Shown here: in pieces, positions 26,502-34,865 of the stretch
Position numbering within the stretch: position 1 is the first letter of the stretch
Layout of the letters: every line of letters begins with the position of its first letter
Assembly: GCA_016787705.1 (NCBI GenBank)
Contig: JAEUTP010000007.1
Coordinates: forward strand, 1-64,000
Direction of reading: 5' to 3'
Length of the DNA: 64,000 nt
Source: Bacteroidia bacterium
GTDB taxonomy: Bacteria > Bacteroidota > Bacteroidia > B-17B0 > Aurantibacillaceae
The notes under the pieces: model-generated
The model's input: the letters and a program-made list of their open reading frames with translations, nothing else
What the model was told of the DNA's origin: nothing
The model's database searches: none
Program-made: the position numbers and the translations under genes

Positions 26502-29225
26502 ATGGACAAATTTTCATACGTTGGTACAAGTGATGTTAATGCGATTGAGCAGCTGTTTTTACAGTATAAGCAGGACGAGAATTCAGTAGACACTTCCTGG
26601 AAAGATTTCTTTAAAGGGTTTGAATTTGCAAAAACCTCGTATGATGGCGATGGTGGTGCAATTCCCGAAAACGTTAGCAAAGAATTTAAAGTTATTGGTT
26701 TAATCAATGGTTATCGTCAACGCGGGCACTTATTCACCAAAACAAATCCTGTTCGCCAACGCCGCACTTATGAGCCATCTTTGGCTTTAGAGAATTTTGG
26801 ACTTTCGGATAAAGATACAGATACTATTTTTCAGGCCGGAAGTGTGATTGGCATTGGTGCTGCAAAATTAAAAGATATTGTAGCTCATTTAGAGCAAACT
26901 TATTGCCAGAGTATTGGCGTTGAATATTTATACATGCGCGAGCCAAAAGTTTTAAAATGGTTGCAGGAGCGTATGGAAAAGAACCGCAATACACCTAATT
27001 TTAATCAACAGGAAAAAAAGACCATACTTAAAAAACTAACACAAGCGGTTGTTTTTGAGAATTATTTGCATACAAAATTTGTTGGTCAAAAACGCTTTTC
27101 ATTAGAGGGCGGTGAAACTGTGATTCCCGCTATTAATGCGCTAATGGAACACGGTGTTAATTTAGGTATTGAAGATTATGTTATTGGTATGGCTCATCGC
27201 GGGCGTTTAAATGTGCTTACCAACATCATGAACAAAACATACAAAGATGTGTTTACTGAGTTTGAAGGCAGGCCAAGTGAAGACTCTTTATTTGATGGGG
27301 ATGTTAAATATCACATGGGCTATTCTTCCGATCAAACAAGCGATACAGGAAAAAAAGTTCACATCAGCTTAACGCCAAATCCATCACACTTAGAAACCGT
27401 TGCACCGGTTGTTGAAGGTATTGTGCGTGCAAAAATTGATAATTTACATAAAGGTGATAACTCAAAAGCTTGCCCGGTTATTTTACATGGTGATGCTGCG
27501 GTTGCAGGTCAGGGTATTGTTTACGAAGTATTACAAATGAGCCAGCTGGATGGTTATAAAACAGGCGGAACCGTTCACTTTGTAATTAATAACCAGGTTG
27601 GTTTTACTACAAACTTTATTGATGCGCGCTCTTCAACCTATTGTACAGATGTTGCAAAAGTTGTGTTGTGCCCGGTGTTTCACGTAAACGGCGATGATGT
27701 AGAAGCATTATGTTTCATCTCGAAACTGGCAATGGAATTCCGCCAGGAGTTTAAGCGCGATGTTTTTATTGACGTATTATGTTATCGTAAATATGGCCAT
27801 AACGAAGGTGACGAGCCGCGCTTTACACAACCGTTGTTGTATAAAGCAATCGCTTCGCATCCAAATTCAAAAGAGATCTACGTTAAGAAATTAGCGGCAG
27901 AAGGATCTGCATTGGCGGATGAAGCAAAAGAAATTGAAGCGGCATTTAAATCTGAGTTAGATAACAATTTAGATGAAGCAAAGAAAACAGATAAAGCTAA
28001 GATCACCTCTTTCTTAGAAGGAAACTGGAAAGGTGTGAAAATGGCTACTGATAAGGATTTTGAAGAATCACCAAAAACAGCTATCGACGAAAAAACCTTT
28101 TTAGAGCTGGCAAATAAAACAACCGAACTGCCAAAGGATAAAAAGTTCTTCAACAAAATTCAAAAAGTTTTTGATGATAGAAAAGCCATGATAACCAACG
28201 ATAATTACGATTGGGCCATGGGCGAATTATTGGCGTATGCTTCTTTAATGAAAGAAGGATATCCTGTACGTTTTAGCGGACAGGATGTGGAACGTGGCAC
28301 TTTCTCGCACCGCCATGCTGTTGTTAAGGTTGAAGATAGTGAAGAAGAATATACACCTTTAAACAGTATTGATTCAAAAGCGAAACTTGGTATTTACAAC
28401 TCTCTTTTAAGTGAGTATGGTGTTTTAGGTTTTGAATACGGTTATGCGTTTGCCGCACCAAATACATTAACAATTTGGGAAGCGCAGTTTGGTGATTTTT
28501 TTAACGGAGCACAAATTATTATTGATCAGTATTTAACTTCGGCAGAATATAAATGGCGCCGTATGAATGGTTTGATCATGTTATTGCCGCATGGTTATGA
28601 AGGCCAGGGCCCTGAGCACTCAAGCGCCCGTATGGAGCGTTTCTTGCAGGCATGTGCTGAAAATAATATTCAAATTGTAAATACAACAACACCGGCACAA
28701 CAATTTCATGTTGTTCGCCGCCAGTTAAAACGAGATTTCCGTAAACCATTAATTTGTTTTACACCTAAAAAATTATTGCGTTACCCAAGCTGCGTAAGTA
28801 AGTTATCTGATTTTACAAAAACTAATTTCCACGAAGTATTGGATGATGCAAAGGCAGATGCAAAAAAAGTAACACGGCTTGCTTTCTGCTCGGGTAAAGT
28901 TTATTACGATTTAATTGAGCGCAGAGAAAAAGAAGGCGCAGATGATATTGCATTTATTCGTTTAGAACAATTATATCCTTTCCCGCAAAAACAGGTTGAT
29001 GTAATATTAAAAAAATACAATAAAGTAAAAGAACATATTTTTGTACAGGAAGAACCTGAGAATATGGGTCCATGGCGTTTTGTAGACAAATGCCTGCGAT
29101 CGCTGAATTTAAAATATGTTGGAAGAGAAGAAGCAGCAAGTCCTGCAACCGGTTTTGCTAAACGTCACGCAGCAGAAAATGAAGAAATTATGACAAGCAT
29201 TTTCTCAAAAGTATTAGTTAAGTAA
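26502..29225 (+). CDS. sucA: 2-oxoglutarate dehydrogenase E1 component
   Basis: 907-residue thiamine-diphosphate enzyme that decarboxylates 2-oxoglutarate and succinylates the lipoyl arm of SucB. Visible: the N-terminal E2-binding helix (VNAIEQLFLQYKQDENSVDTSWKDFF, abbreviated by me at positions 11-36), AHRGRLNVL, the ThDP segment GDAAVAGQGIVYE near 328-340, NNQVGFTT and LPHGYEGQGPEHSSARMER. Full length. sucB follows after 33 nt, so the two form the usual E1-E2 operon; E3 is elsewhere. Confidence 0.97.
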   Translation: MDKFSYVGTSDVNAIEQLFLQYKQDENSVDTSWKDFFKGFEFAKTSYDGDGGAIPENVSKEFKVIGLINGYRQRGHLFTKTNPVRQRRTYEPSLALENFGLSDKDTDTIFQAGSVIGIGAAKLKDIVAHLEQTYCQSIGVEYLYMREPKVLKWLQERMEKNRNTPNFNQQEKKTILKKLTQAVVFENYLHTKFVGQKRFSLEGGETVIPAINALMEHGVNLGIEDYVIGMAHRGRLNVLTNIMNKTYKDVFTEFEGRPSEDSLFDGDVKYHMGYSSDQTSDTGKKVHISLTPNPSHLETVAPVVEGIVRAKIDNLHKGDNSKACPVILHGDAAVAGQGIVYEVLQMSQLDGYKTGGTVHFVINNQVGFTTNFIDARSSTYCTDVAKVVLCPVFHVNGDDVEALCFISKLAMEFRQEFKRDVFIDVLCYRKYGHNEGDEPRFTQPLLYKAIASHPNSKEIYVKKLAAEGSALADEAKEIEAAFKSELDNNLDEAKKTDKAKITSFLEGNWKGVKMATDKDFEESPKTAIDEKTFLELANKTTELPKDKKFFNKIQKVFDDRKAMITNDNYDWAMGELLAYASLMKEGYPVRFSGQDVERGTFSHRHAVVKVEDSEEEYTPLNSIDSKAKLGIYNSLLSEYGVLGFEYGYAFAAPNTLTIWEAQFGDFFNGAQIIIDQYLTSAEYKWRRMNGLIMLLPHGYEGQGPEHSSARMERFLQACAENNIQIVNTTTPAQQFHVVRRQLKRDFRKPLICFTPKKLLRYPSCVSKLSDFTKTNFHEVLDDAKADAKKVTRLAFCSGKVYYDLIERREKEGADDIAFIRLEQLYPFPQKQVDVILKKYNKVKEHIFVQEEPENMGPWRFVDKCLRSLNLKYVGREEAASPATGFAKRHAAENEEIMTSIFSKVLVK

Positions 29226-29258
29226 TAATTCAAAATTTATAATTTAAAATTTTTATAT

Positions 29259-30527
29259 ATGGCAATTGTAGAATTAAAAGTACCAAGTCCCGGAGAATCA
29301 ATTACAGAAGTAGTAATAGCGCGTTGGGTGAAAAATACCGGTGATGTGGTTGAAAAAGATGAGGTATTGGCAGAGATAGATTCTGATAAAGCAACTTTAA
29401 CTTTAAATGCCGAAGAGTCGGGCAAAATTGAAGTACTAGCTGCCGAAGGCGATACTGTGAAAGTGGGACAGGTAGTTGTAAAAATTGACACTTCGGTAAA
29501 ACCTGAAGCTAAAAAAGAAACACCAAAAACTGAAACTAAAACAGAAGCTAAGAAAGAAGAGCCTAAAAAAGAAACTTCGACAAACTCAGTTATCAAAGAA
29601 ACTGTAAAGGACGCAACTTATGCTACAGGTACACCAAGTGTTGCCGCCGCTAAAATAATGGCAGAAAATAATATTAAAGCCGGTCAGTTAAACGGCACTG
29701 GTAAAGATGGGCGCATTACAAAGCAAGATGTATTGGCCGCTTTATCTAACGGTTTGCCAACTGCCGCAAAAGTATTAAGTAACAGCTGGCAGGGTGGTCG
29801 CGATAGAGAGAGAACTAAAATGACCTCTTTACGTAAAACAGTGGCCAAGCGTTTGGTTGCTGTTAAGAACGAAACAGCTATGTTAACTACATTTAATGAA
29901 GTTGACATGAGCGAGATTTACGCTATCCGTGCTAAATACAAAGATAAATTCAAAGAGGTGTATGGAACCAATGTTGGTTTTATGAGCTTCTTTACAAAAG
30001 CAGTAACTGAGGCATTATTTCATTACCCTGCAGTAAATGCAATGATAGATGGCGAAGAAATCGTTTATAATAAATACGCAGATATTGGCATTGCTGTTAG
30101 CGCGCCAAAAGGCTTAATGGTACCGGTATTGCGCAATGCAGAATTAATGAGCATTGCCGAAATTGAAAAAGGCATTAAAGATTTGGCCGTTAAAGCACGC
30201 GACGGTAAATTAACCATTGAAGATATGAGCGGTGGAACATTTACTATTACTAACGGGGGCGTTTTTGGAAGTATGATGAGTACACCAATTATCAATCCGC
30301 CACAAAGCGCCATTTTAGGCATGCATAATGTAGTAGAGCGCCCAATGGCTTTTAACGGACAAGTTGTTATTCGTCCAATGATGTACATTGCATTAAGTTA
30401 CGATCACCGCATTATTGACGGAAGAGAGAGCGTTGGCTTTTTAGTGAAGGTAAAAGAGATGTTGGAGAATCCTAGCCGTATTTTATTTGGAGGCAAATTA
30501 CCTGAAGAAGTATTATTGGGCTTATAA
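29259..30527 (+). CDS. sucB: dihydrolipoyllysine-residue succinyltransferase (E2 of 2-oxoglutarate dehydrogenase)
   Basis: 422 residues in three parts: lipoyl domain (1-77) with acceptor lysine K44 in DSDKATL, an Ala/Lys/Glu-rich hinge, a peripheral-subunit-binding domain (about 125-163; [30 protein letters not shown]) and the catalytic acyltransferase core with H383 and D387 in [10 protein letters not shown]. It transfers succinyl to CoA. Partner of SucA upstream. The spacer between the genes is unusually AT-rich. Confidence 0.97.
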   Translation: MAIVELKVPSPGESITEVVIARWVKNTGDVVEKDEVLAEIDSDKATLTLNAEESGKIEVLAAEGDTVKVGQVVVKIDTSVKPEAKKETPKTETKTEAKKEEPKKETSTNSVIKETVKDATYATGTPSVAAAKIMAENNIKAGQLNGTGKDGRITKQDVLAALSNGLPTAAKVLSNSWQGGRDRERTKMTSLRKTVAKRLVAVKNETAMLTTFNEVDMSEIYAIRAKYKDKFKEVYGTNVGFMSFFTKAVTEALFHYPAVNAMIDGEEIVYNKYADIGIAVSAPKGLMVPVLRNAELMSIAEIEKGIKDLAVKARDGKLTIEDMSGGTFTITNGGVFGSMMSTPIINPPQSAILGMHNVVERPMAFNGQVVIRPMMYIALSYDHRIIDGRESVGFLVKVKEMLENPSRILFGGKLPEEVLLGL

Positions 30528-30547
30528 AATATATTTAAATCAATTTT

Positions 30548-30579
30548 AGCCCCTTTCTAAACAGAAAGGGGCTTTTTTT
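30548..30579 (+). terminator. rho-independent terminator of sucAB
   Basis: AGCCCCTTTCT (30548-30558) pairs with AGAAAGGGGCT (30563-30573), followed by a T run, 20 nt after the stop. Confidence 0.92.
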
Positions 30580-30682
30580 ATCATAAAAAGACAAAATCTT
30601 ACATTCGTTATAAACACTGTATTTAAGTTCAATATTTATTAAGCGTTATTGCATACTTGCAGAGAAATATATAAGGAAAACC

Positions 30683-31843
30683 ATGCAAAAAATAAAAAAT
30701 TTATTATACCTGTTATCGATTTCAATTAACACAACTGTTCTTTTCGCGCAAACAACTTTTACCTGTTCAAACACAACTACAGCGTGTGCCTGCCCACCAG
30801 GTGCTAAAGGGGAATATTACTCTGGCTATTACGCCGATGTGCAAACGTATTTTACAAGCAATGCCCCTGGCCTTACAAGAACCGATAATGTGATCAACTT
30901 TAATGCAGATAATATTTGGGGTGCTATTGTACCACCGGCAGGAGGAACGCTTACAAACCCCGATTTATATAGCGCTCGGTGGACAGGTAGTATTTTTATT
31001 CAAACAGCAGGAACCTATACGTTTTATTTAACAAGCGATGATGCCAGTTGGATGTGGATGGGCTCAAACGCTTTAGTCACGAACCCAACCGCAGCTACTG
31101 CATTTATTAATAATGGTGGCTTACACTCACCTCTAACCATTTCGGCAGTTGGTATTTTTCCGGTTTGCAGAATGCCTTTTAAAATTCACTTTGGCGAGAA
31201 CGGCGGTCAAAACAGGGCTGTTTTAGAGTATGAAAGTGCGGCATTAGGAATACCCAGGCAGGTAGTTCCGCAATCAGCATATTGCTCTTGCCAAATGTCG
31301 GTTCTGCCAATTGAATTAAAACACTTTTTTGCAACTGTCAATAGTGATGATATTCTCATAGAATGGGTTACAGCTTCAGAAATGAATAATAATTTTTTTA
31401 CTGTTTTTAAATCTGCTGATGGGTTAAACTGGTCATCAATTGCTGAGGTAAAAGGGGCAGGAAACAACTCCTCAATTAAAGAATATAGTGTTCTTGATAC
31501 GTCACCAAATGCTGGCATTAACTATTACTATTTGATGCAAACAGATCATAATGGGAATACAAAGAAGTTTAACATGATCTTTGCAGATTTTGGAAATAAG
31601 GAAGGCTCAATAAATTTATTTCCAAATCCATTTAATGACAAAGTTGTAATTACTTCAATGAGTGAATTTAGTGATACTATATTAGAAGTTTATGATGTGA
31701 TGGGAAAGAAAGTGAATATTCCGTTTCAAAAACAAAATAACTTTAGAATTGAATTAAATACTTCCGAATTACCTAAAGGTACTTACGCAATTAAAATAAT
31801 CAATCTTCAAAAAGTTGTAATTAAGAAGCTTTTGAAAGTGTAA
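30683..31843 (+). CDS. secreted PA14-like domain protein with T9SS sorting domain
   Basis: 386 residues with a signal peptide (ends TVLFAQ). About 35-200 is PA14-like, a beta-barrel often binding carbohydrate: GEYYSGYY, YSARWTGSIFIQTAGTYTFYLTSDDASWMWM. Next comes the beta-domain common in T9SS cargo (LPIELKHFFA to YYYLMQTDHNGNTKKF), then a sorting domain with NLFPNPFNDKV, VYDVMGKKV and LPKGTYAIKI. It is predicted to be exported by T9SS and attached to, or released from, the surface. AAGGAAA precedes the ATG as a ribosome-binding site. Ligand unknown. Confidence 0.83.
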   Translation: MQKIKNLLYLLSISINTTVLFAQTTFTCSNTTTACACPPGAKGEYYSGYYADVQTYFTSNAPGLTRTDNVINFNADNIWGAIVPPAGGTLTNPDLYSARWTGSIFIQTAGTYTFYLTSDDASWMWMGSNALVTNPTAATAFINNGGLHSPLTISAVGIFPVCRMPFKIHFGENGGQNRAVLEYESAALGIPRQVVPQSAYCSCQMSVLPIELKHFFATVNSDDILIEWVTASEMNNNFFTVFKSADGLNWSSIAEVKGAGNNSSIKEYSVLDTSPNAGINYYYLMQTDHNGNTKKFNMIFADFGNKEGSINLFPNPFNDKVVITSMSEFSDTILEVYDVMGKKVNIPFQKQNNFRIELNTSELPKGTYAIKIINLQKVVIKKLLKV

Positions 31844-31893
31844 CTGAATTGAAGAATAAAATATATGGTGTACATGTACTGTTAAACAAATAA

Positions 31894-33279
31894 CTATTCT
31901 TTTATTATTTTTTTGGCCAGTATTTGTTTATAATCTGCATTGTTAAGCGTTACAAAATAAAATCCCTGCGCTAAATTATTTAAAGAGATTTGTTGTTTAT
32001 TGGAGGAGAAACTTTCTTTTCTAACAACACTTCCGGTAAGATCCGTAATTTTTAAAAACATTTGTTCTTCTTTTGCATTATTTAATTCTATTGTAATATT
32101 TTCTTTTGTAACAGATGGATAAACCTTTGCATCGTAACCGGCATTTATTTCTTTTACTGAAACAGTGTTTGGCGGTGTAAGTTTTATAATACTATGATTG
32201 TTCTCACTGGCAGAACCGCTACCGTTAGTAGCAATATATATTTCATTATTAGGACCAACGCAAATATCGCGTAACCTGCCAAACATATTAGTGAGATATG
32301 AATTCTGCGAAACGGAAGCTGTGCCGGTGGCATTTAATTTTAAAGCTACCAGCTTTTTGTCTTTTAAAACAGACATGATCACCTGGTCATGAAATTCGGG
32401 AAATCCCGGATTATTATAATATACAATGTCTGCCGGGGCAATGGTTGGACTCCAATTGAAGATAGGTTGTTTAACGTTATTGGCTGAACAGAATGTTATT
32501 TCTGCAGGTAGGTTGCAAAAACCTTCTACATTTGGCCATCCATAATTTCTGCTGCTTTCTATTATTTGAAATTCATCATCGTTGGAAGGGCCGTGCTCGG
32601 ATGAATAAACAAAACCATTTGGCGCTACCATCAATCCTTGTGGATTTCTGTGGCCGAATGTATAAACCAGGCTTCCCGGAAAAGGATTATTTGCGGGAAT
32701 TGTACCATTAGCATTTACACGAAGAACCTTTCCGTTTTTTGAATTTAAGTTTTGTGAATTGGATGTATTTAATGCATCACCTGTTGTCATTAGTAAAGTA
32801 CCATCCGGTAAAAATAATAAACGAGAACCATTATGGTTAATGTCCGCGTCAACACTATCAATAAGTATTTGTGGATTTACCAGACTTGTATTGTTGTAAG
32901 TATATTTTACAAGTCTTTCTTTTGCATTGGTAGTATTAGAGCCAAATGTGTAAACCAAAAACACTTCTTTTGTGATATTGAAATTAGGATGTAGTTTCAT
33001 TCCCAATAAACCAGCTTCAGATTGTGCATAAATAGAAGCAGTAAGATCTAAAACTACAGTTTTTGTATGCGTAACAGGATCAATACGACTCAAAAGCCCT
33101 TTGCGCTCAGTTACCCATAAGTAGTTATCGGGGCCATAAATCACTTCCCAGGGAATGGAAAGTCCGGTGTATGCAGTGTCTACCGAGACCATTGTTGATC
33201 CTAACTGGATCATTGCCTGTGAACAAACCTTATTTGTGATAAATAAAAATAAAATAGAAATGAATACAAGCTTTTTCAT
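31894..33279 (-). CDS. PQQ-dependent-type sugar dehydrogenase (glucose/sorbosone dehydrogenase fold) with T9SS tail
   Basis: 461 residues: signal peptide (ends NKVCSQ), a six-bladed beta-propeller of the soluble glucose dehydrogenase (GSDH) type (about 30-370; SIPWEVIYGPDNYLWVTER, SEAGLLGMKLHPNF, HNGSRLLFLPDGTLLMTTGD, YTFGHRNPQGL, EHGPSNDDEFQII) and a C-terminal sorting domain (VYPSVTKENITIEL to LAQGFYFVTLNN). The propeller oxidises aldose sugars with PQQ in characterised members; the substrate here is unknown and many homologues are unproven. Convergent with the PA14 gene. Confidence 0.87.
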   Translation of the reverse strand: MKKLVFISILFLFITNKVCSQAMIQLGSTMVSVDTAYTGLSIPWEVIYGPDNYLWVTERKGLLSRIDPVTHTKTVVLDLTASIYAQSEAGLLGMKLHPNFNITKEVFLVYTFGSNTTNAKERLVKYTYNNTSLVNPQILIDSVDADINHNGSRLLFLPDGTLLMTTGDALNTSNSQNLNSKNGKVLRVNANGTIPANNPFPGSLVYTFGHRNPQGLMVAPNGFVYSSEHGPSNDDEFQIIESSRNYGWPNVEGFCNLPAEITFCSANNVKQPIFNWSPTIAPADIVYYNNPGFPEFHDQVIMSVLKDKKLVALKLNATGTASVSQNSYLTNMFGRLRDICVGPNNEIYIATNGSGSASENNHSIIKLTPPNTVSVKEINAGYDAKVYPSVTKENITIELNNAKEEQMFLKITDLTGSVVRKESFSSNKQQISLNNLAQGFYFVTLNNADYKQILAKKIIKE

Positions 33280-33416
33280 AATATAGGTTTTAAATGGTTA
33301 GATTATTTAGTAGTCGTTAATAAAAATCGTCAAAAATTCATGCCAACTAATTAAAGAACAAATTAAAATAATTTTGAGGTATTCACTTAAAAAGTGGTTA
33401 AAATAATCCTCATAAC

Positions 33417-34235
33417 TTAGGCCAGATCCGCAAAGTAAGCCTCTGTTTTTTTAAAAAAAACAAGACCAACAATAAAAATAATAAACGATGAAGCTATGCT
33501 TATAAGATCTGTTTGCCAGTTAATAGCGCTATTGGTAATACCAGCCCTGAAAATATCAAGTGGGGCTGACATAGGATTGAGCGCCAATAATCCTTTTAAA
33601 TAAATATTTTGTGTGATGTTTGTTGGATAAATTACCGGGGTTATAAATAATAAAAGCTGAACTAAAAAGGGAATGATATATCTTACATCTCTGTACTTAA
33701 CATTTAACGCAGCCAAATAACAGCCGGCACCAAAGGTAGCAATACATGTAAGTAAAACTGCAAAAGGAAAATATAATAGGCCTATCCATGTAAACGAAAC
33801 ATGATTAAATAAACAGTAAACAATAAACACTGCAAATGCCATTAAAAAATCAAATACACCAACAAGTACGGCTGATATTGGAATTATTAGTCGTGGAAAA
33901 TATATTTTTTTAATGATATTGGCATTTGTCACCATGCTATTACCGGCATTGTTAACACCGGATGAAAATATACCCCATAAGATTAAGCCGCTTAATGCGA
34001 ACGTAGAGTATGGCAAAGGCAATTCGGTATAATTACTAATTGCTTTACCTAAAAAAAATGAAAAGAGCAATGCCATTACCAAAGGTTGTAAAACTGCCCA
34101 CAAAAAGCCAAGAATGGTTTGTTTGTATTTTACTTTAATATCACGAAGAGTAAAAAAATAGAAAAGCTCGCGGTATTCCCACAATTCATTTAAACCAAGG
34201 CTTAATTTTTTTTGTGGCTTAATTTCAAATTCCAT
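33417..34235 (-). CDS. ABC-2 type transporter permease, polysaccharide export (Wzm/TagG-like)
   Basis: 272 residues with six predicted transmembrane helices. The start, LNELWEYRELFYFFTLRDIKVKYKQTILGFLWAVLQPL, is the typical entry of the polysaccharide/polyol-phosphate export permease family, with the conserved R-D-I-K-V-K-Y-K-Q amphipathic interface. Such permeases need a Wzt/TagH ATPase; none lies next to it, which is unusual. It starts 29 nt after the DUF1543 gene and is the third gene of the ddl operon. Confidence 0.85.
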   Translation of the reverse strand: MEFEIKPQKKLSLGLNELWEYRELFYFFTLRDIKVKYKQTILGFLWAVLQPLVMALLFSFFLGKAISNYTELPLPYSTFALSGLILWGIFSSGVNNAGNSMVTNANIIKKIYFPRLIIPISAVLVGVFDFLMAFAVFIVYCLFNHVSFTWIGLLYFPFAVLLTCIATFGAGCYLAALNVKYRDVRYIIPFLVQLLLFITPVIYPTNITQNIYLKGLLALNPMSAPLDIFRAGITNSAINWQTDLISIASSFIIFIVGLVFFKKTEAYFADLA

Positions 34236-34264
34236 TAATGTAAAAATAGTGAATTGTAAGCTGC

Positions 34265-34855
34265 TTAACCAATATTTTTAAGTGGCAAATAACCTAAATG
34301 CATTTTATCTTCCTCTTTTCGTTTTTCTTCTTTTATTTCAATAGAATAAAGTTCTTTGAAATGTGAAGATAAAATTTCTTTAACATTGTGTATATCGTCA
34401 ATATCAATGCCATATTTATCATCAATGTGCGACGCCGCACCTTTAAATCCGGCGTGCTTATAAAATGCAGTTTGTTTTGCCTTTTTTATGGCTTCACCCG
34501 AAGTTTTTGCTATTGCCAGTAATTTGTAATGAAACTCGTCAAATTCTTCAACTTTATAGCCACCCAAATTAATGAAGAAGAGTTTTTCTTCAGAAACTTT
34601 TTCGTCACTCAAACTATCAAATCCTATTGAAGGTAAAGGACGTTTAATGATAATAACCCTATAATCGCTTACCTTCGTTACTTCCCGCCAGGCATCAATA
34701 TGTATATTGCCTTTAGCTTCGGGCCAGGAATTTTTTATATGGGGAATAAGGTCTTTTAATTCTGTTGCAATACCAAAATAAATATCGTGTTGTTCAGTTA
34801 ATCTTCCAGCAGGCCTGCAACCCAACAAGAGCATATATAGTTTGAGTTGCGACAC
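34265..34855 (-). CDS. DUF1543 domain protein
   Basis: 196 residues beginning with a GTG codon. The start YMLLLGCRPAGRLTEQHDIYFGIATELKDLIP and the following NIHIDAWREV are characteristic of DUF1543, where one or two copies of a small alpha/beta domain occur. The second copy may be residues ~95-170 (KLFFINLGGYKVEEFDEFHYKLL), which keeps the same INLGGY/EFHYK features. No known function. It sits 10 nt after ddl and before the export permease. Confidence 0.75.
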   Translation of the reverse strand: MSQLKLYMLLLGCRPAGRLTEQHDIYFGIATELKDLIPHIKNSWPEAKGNIHIDAWREVTKVSDYRVIIIKRPLPSIGFDSLSDEKVSEEKLFFINLGGYKVEEFDEFHYKLLAIAKTSGEAIKKAKQTAFYKHAGFKGAASHIDDKYGIDIDDIHNVKEILSSHFKELYSIEIKEEKRKEEDKMHLGYLPLKNIG

Positions 34856-34865
34856 TATAATAATT

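Noticed and set aside
29237-29596. 119-codon frame opposite the sucB lipoyl and hinge region
   Set aside because: A low-complexity Ser/Thr-rich shadow of the Ala/Lys/Glu-rich hinge; sucB is certain.
31866-31882. GTACATGTAC palindrome between convergent genes
   Set aside because: A 10-bp palindrome without other context; expected by chance in a window of this size.
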